Part shown: piece by piece, positions 61,484-64,000 of the stretch
Layout: every line of letters starts with the position of its first letter
Numbering within the stretch: the stretch's first letter is position 1
Origin: JBCCGI01 sp039029355
GTDB taxonomy: Bacteria > Planctomycetota > UBA1135 > GCA-002686595
Assembly: GCA_039029355.1 (NCBI GenBank)
Contig: JBCCGI010000001.1
Location: 62,001-126,000, forward strand
DNA: 64,000 nt
Reading direction: 5' to 3'
Made by a program: the position numbers and the translations under genes
Notes under the pieces: generated by a model
What the model was told of the DNA's origin: nothing
The model's database searches: none
What the model saw: only the letters and a program-made list of their open reading frames with translations

Positions 61484-61927
61484 CTAGCGTCGCCGACCGC
61501 GGGGCTTGTCGCGGCGGTCGGCGAGCTCCTCGCCGCTGCCAGCGCCCTTGGCGAGGTCCCAGAGGATCGCCGGCAGGCTGCGCAGCGCGGCGGCGAGCGC
61601 CCAAGGCCGGTTAACCCCGTCCTCGCGGCTGTTGCCGTAGGTCTCGTCCAGGTCCACCCACGAGTCCCGCACCCTGCGCGGGACGCGGTCGGCGGCGCGC
61701 TCCGCAACCAGGCGGCCGATCGCCACCAGCGCCAGATACGCACCGACCTGCAGCAGGACCAAGAACGGGAACAGCAACGCCGTCAACGCCGGCGCGATGT
61801 CCGTCGCGTCGGGCGCGACCCCGGCACCGGGCAGATCCCGCGAGCGAACCCAGCCGACGAGGGCTGAGTCGAGCAGGTAGGCGCCCACCAGGAGCGCGAG
61901 CGCGGCGATGAGGAACTTGGGTCGCAT
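61484..61927 (-). CDS. Small membrane protein, paralogue of 60276-60784
   Basis: A 147-residue protein with an N-terminal helix (about 4-26), a second membrane helix (LTALLFPFLVLLQVGAYLAL, about 48-67), and a soluble C-terminal part with RVRDSWVDLDETYGNSREDG and SLPAILWDLAKGAG, ending in a basic tail. The same C-terminal block occurs in the protein encoded 750 bp away across the PadR gene, so the two arose by duplication. No known family recognised. Convergent with PadR. Confidence 0.75.
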   Translation of the reverse strand: MRPKFLIAALALLVGAYLLDSALVGWVRSRDLPGAGVAPDATDIAPALTALLFPFLVLLQVGAYLALVAIGRLVAERAADRVPRRVRDSWVDLDETYGNSREDGVNRPWALAAALRSLPAILWDLAKGAGSGEELADRRDKPRGRRR

Positions 61928-62014
61928 GGCTGTTGGGTTTACCCGCCGGTGTGGGGCCGGCTACGAAGTCGCGGGGTTAGGGGACTCCTAGGTCTTCAAC
62001 GAAGGCTCTGCTCG

Positions 62015-63172
62015 CTAGGTCGCGAAAAACCGTCGGTGGTTCGCCAAAATCGAGCGGCAGCGGGCCGGATCCGGGCGGGCGACCTCCACCCCGCGTTCGA
62101 CCGTCCCGCCCAGCACGACCGCGTCGCTGCGCGGGAACAGGTAGCCCGAGTGGCTCAGGAGATAGGGGAGATCCTGGGGCTCCAGGTGCACCAGCTGGCC
62201 GCGGATCGGCTGCAGGGCGGGGTCGGCGCCGAGGATCGCCCCGCCCAGGCCAAGGCAGTTGACGAGCACGCGCTCCGGCAGCGCCAGGGCCGCCTCGGGC
62301 CCGGTCAGCTCGGTGCGCACGAGCTCGACCCCCGCAGCCGTCAGATCGTGCACCAAGGCCGGCAGGAAGCGCGGCGGCTCGATCAGCAGGGTGTGGAAGA
62401 GCTCGCCCGGGCGCTCGACGCCGGGGAAGGGCAGCCGGTCGAGCCGCTCCGAGGGCGGGATCAGGTCGGAGGGGATCGCCCGCAGCCCGCCTCCGGCGCC
62501 GAGCGTGGTGTAGTTGGGTCGGCGGAGGATGCCGTAGCGTTCGCCCTCGAGCGCGGCGTAGGCGGCGAACGACCGCCGCAGCCAGCGCTCGAAGCGCGCG
62601 CGCTCGGCCTGGGTTCGACCGTGGGCGACGATCGACGGCGCCCATTGGGCACCGGCGAGGTCCGAGGTCGTGTCCGGCGGCATCTCGCGCGCCAGCACGC
62701 GCACGGGAAAACCCGCTGCGCGCAGCCGCTGGGCGCAGGTGAGGCCGATCACGCCCGCGCCGAGCACCGCGACTGGCTCGGGCGGTGCGTGGAGCTCGAG
62801 CACCGCTTCGGTCACGTCCTCGGCGCAGCCAAAGGCCAGCGTGAACCCGGAGCCTCCGTGGCCGTAGTTGTGCACCACGGTGCGGCCCTCGACCGCCTCG
62901 CGTTCGAAGCGCACCGTCCCGCGCCGGTACGGACGCACGCCGGCCACGAAGCGCAGGATGCGTGCCTCGGAGAGGTCGGGCACGGGCAGCAGCCCCGTGT
63001 CCGCAGGCACGACCGGCACCGGCGGAGGCGCGGGCGGCGGCGCGACGGCCGGTTCGGGAAGCGCGGGCACGGGCGCCAGCGCGCGCGACCGGTTCGCGCA
63101 GGACGGGAGCGCGGCGCCGAGCACCAGCCCACCCGAGCCCCAAAGCAGCTGACGCCGGGTCGGAAGGCTCAC
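62015..63172 (-). CDS. FAD-dependent D-amino-acid-oxidase-like protein with Tat/lipoprotein signal
   Basis: A 385-residue DAO-family oxidoreductase. GTG 63172 overlaps the stop of the upstream transporter gene (GTGA) and begins SLPTRRQLLWGSGGLVLGAA, a twin-arginine-type signal followed by LPSC, so it is probably exported folded and lipid-anchored. The FAD-binding motif is VAVLGAGVIGLTCAQRL (about 150-166). NCLGLGG, IRGQLVHL and HSGYLFPRSDAVVLGGT are typical of D-amino-acid oxidase and D-aspartate oxidase. Co-transcribed with the MFS transporter. Substrate not assigned. Confidence 0.87.
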   Translation of the reverse strand: MSLPTRRQLLWGSGGLVLGAALPSCANRSRALAPVPALPEPAVAPPPAPPPVPVVPADTGLLPVPDLSEARILRFVAGVRPYRRGTVRFEREAVEGRTVVHNYGHGGSGFTLAFGCAEDVTEAVLELHAPPEPVAVLGAGVIGLTCAQRLRAAGFPVRVLAREMPPDTTSDLAGAQWAPSIVAHGRTQAERARFERWLRRSFAAYAALEGERYGILRRPNYTTLGAGGGLRAIPSDLIPPSERLDRLPFPGVERPGELFHTLLIEPPRFLPALVHDLTAAGVELVRTELTGPEAALALPERVLVNCLGLGGAILGADPALQPIRGQLVHLEPQDLPYLLSHSGYLFPRSDAVVLGGTVERGVEVARPDPARCRSILANHRRFFAT

Positions 63173-64000
63173 GCGACCTCCACCGGACGCGCCGACCGCG
63201 ACAGGGCCACCAGCCCCACCGCCGACGCGGTGCACAGCGCGAAGCAGCCGGTCCAAACCCAGGTCGACCCCCAGGCGTCGTAGGTCCACGTACCGAGCAG
63301 CGGGGCCAGGAGCTGCGCTCCCGCGAAGCTCATGCCGAAGAGCCCCATGTAGCGCCCGCGGTTCGACGCGTCGGCGCGCGAGGCCGTGAAGTGGGTCATC
63401 ATCGGCACGCCGAGCATCTCGCCCAGCGTCCACACCGCGATCGTGCCGGCCACGAAGGCGAAGCCGACGCCGTACGGCAGGAGCCCGTACCCCACCCCGT
63501 AGAGCAGGCTCGCGAGCGCGATGACCAGCAGCGGGTCACGCCGTTCCACGCGCCGGATCAACACCATCTCGAACGCCACGATGAGCAGCGTGTTGATCGC
63601 CATCAGCAAGCCGATCGCGCCCTCGCTGAAGCCGCGCTCGTCGCGCAGGAAGTACACCAGCGTCCCCTGCACCTGAAAGAACACCAGGCCCTGGGGGAAG
63701 ATCAGCAGGAAGAACACGAGGAAGGTCCGATCGCGCCACGGCGAGCGGCCGCTGCGCACGGCCTCGTCGCGCTGCGCACGCGAAGGGGCCGGGTGGGCGC
63801 GGACGGTGGCGGCGAGCAGGCCCGCCGCCGCCAGGCACGTCGCGCCGTCGACCCAGAAGAGAAGCGTGTAGTCGACCTGCGCCAGCAGGCCGCCGAGCGC
63901 GGGACCCAGCGAGAAGCCCAGGTTGATCGCGAGCCGCTGCAGGCCGTAGGCCCGCGCCCGCAGCTCGTCCGAGGTCGCGGCCGCGACGGCGCTCGAGTTC
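63169..64000 (-). CDS. MFS transporter, 5' end beyond the window
   Basis: The C-terminal 276 or so codons of a major facilitator superfamily transporter; the reading frame is open to the right edge. At least eight hydrophobic helices are visible. The edge segment AYGLQRLAINLGFSLGPALGG matches the motif region of TM5, and TFLVFFLLIFPQGLVFFQV starts the second half. GRYMGLFGMSFAGAQLLAPLLG is the corresponding TM11 motif. It resembles multidrug-type (DHA1) exporters; substrate unknown. It overlaps the downstream oxidase by 4 bases. Confidence 0.9.
   Translation of the reverse strand, partial: NSSAVAAATSDELRARAYGLQRLAINLGFSLGPALGGLLAQVDYTLLFWVDGATCLAAAGLLAATVRAHPAPSRAQRDEAVRSGRSPWRDRTFLVFFLLIFPQGLVFFQVQGTLVYFLRDERGFSEGAIGLLMAINTLLIVAFEMVLIRRVERRDPLLVIALASLLYGVGYGLLPYGVGFAFVAGTIAVWTLGEMLGVPMMTHFTASRADASNRGRYMGLFGMSFAGAQLLAPLLGTWTYDAWGSTWVWTGCFALCTASAVGLVALSRSARPVEVA

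Overview
The window is a very GC-rich chromosomal segment (G or C dominates third codon positions throughout), and the gene content points to a member of the Planctomycetota. Supporting signs are two secreted Cys-type sulfatases, a giant secreted protein joining a planctomycete-type soluble dehydrogenase propeller, a CxxCH cytochrome domain and a DUF1080 glycosidase-like domain, an ASPIC/UnbV (CRTAC1-like) protein, an ECF sigma factor paired with a Ser/Thr kinase, and several secreted propeller or repeat proteins ending in the same uncharacterised domain. No rRNA, tRNA, CRISPR array, insertion sequence or phage gene was found, so this looks like ordinary chromosome rather than an island.

Layout. 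1-8.1 kb: two sensor histidine kinases (the first cut by the left edge), a rhodanese, a lipoprotein sulfatase, a tandem MshEN-like protein, and an ArsR/AHSA1 pair. 8.4-10.3 kb: a Gly-rich parallel beta-helix protein interrupted by one in-frame TGA. 10.3-14.9 kb (minus): a lipoprotein methyltransferase, a selenocysteine-containing formate dehydrogenase alpha subunit (TGA at codon 369 followed by a good SECIS-like hairpin) and chorismate synthase. 15.0-22.9 kb (plus): a complete, tightly overlapping tryptophan operon trpEGDCFBA plus a DAHP synthase, headed by a leader peptide with three consecutive Trp codons and an attenuator hairpin. 22.9-29.5 kb (minus): a Kelch-type secreted protein, a BlaR1/BlaI-type sensor-repressor pair, and the NuoE/NuoF-like partner of the formate dehydrogenase. 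29.6-35.0 kb (plus): ECF sigma factor, Ser/Thr kinase, TPR protein, amidohydrolase. 35.1-37.6 kb (minus): a TetR-controlled redox cluster (TetR, thioredoxin, AhpD-like protein, SDR) with two near-identical palindromic operators. 37.8-41.5 kb: a kinase/phospho-lyase fusion and an S41 peptidase. 41.5-58 kb: mostly exported proteins of unknown substrate (1291-residue cytochrome/DUF1080 protein, metalloprotease-like lipoprotein, sulfatase, PQQ-like propeller, ASPIC protein, DUF1579 lipoprotein, pentapeptide-repeat protein, prepilin, FG-GAP-like propeller) with a NUDIX hydrolase, an ArsC-like protein and a DUF1858-rhodanese. At 55.49-55.69 kb the minus strand carries what looks like an independent structured RNA of about 200 nt with its own promoter, five consecutive hairpins and a terminator with a U tract. 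58.1-64 kb: prolyl-tRNA synthetase, a PadR-controlled locus with two paralogous membrane proteins and a small sigma-like protein, a D-amino-acid-oxidase-like protein, and an MFS transporter cut by the right edge.

How parts work together. aroC and the DAHP synthase flank the trp genes, so the first and last chorismate-pathway steps sit beside the chorismate-to-tryptophan enzymes, and the attenuator would tie them to charged tRNA-Trp. FdhA and FdhB are parts of one NAD-linked formate dehydrogenase although they lie 14 kb apart. Several regulators (ArsR, TetR, PadR, BlaI) have visible inverted or direct repeats next to the genes they probably control. The most novel-looking signals are the roughly 100-residue domain shared by at least four secreted proteins, the 200-nt RNA, the trp attenuator, and the PadR locus.
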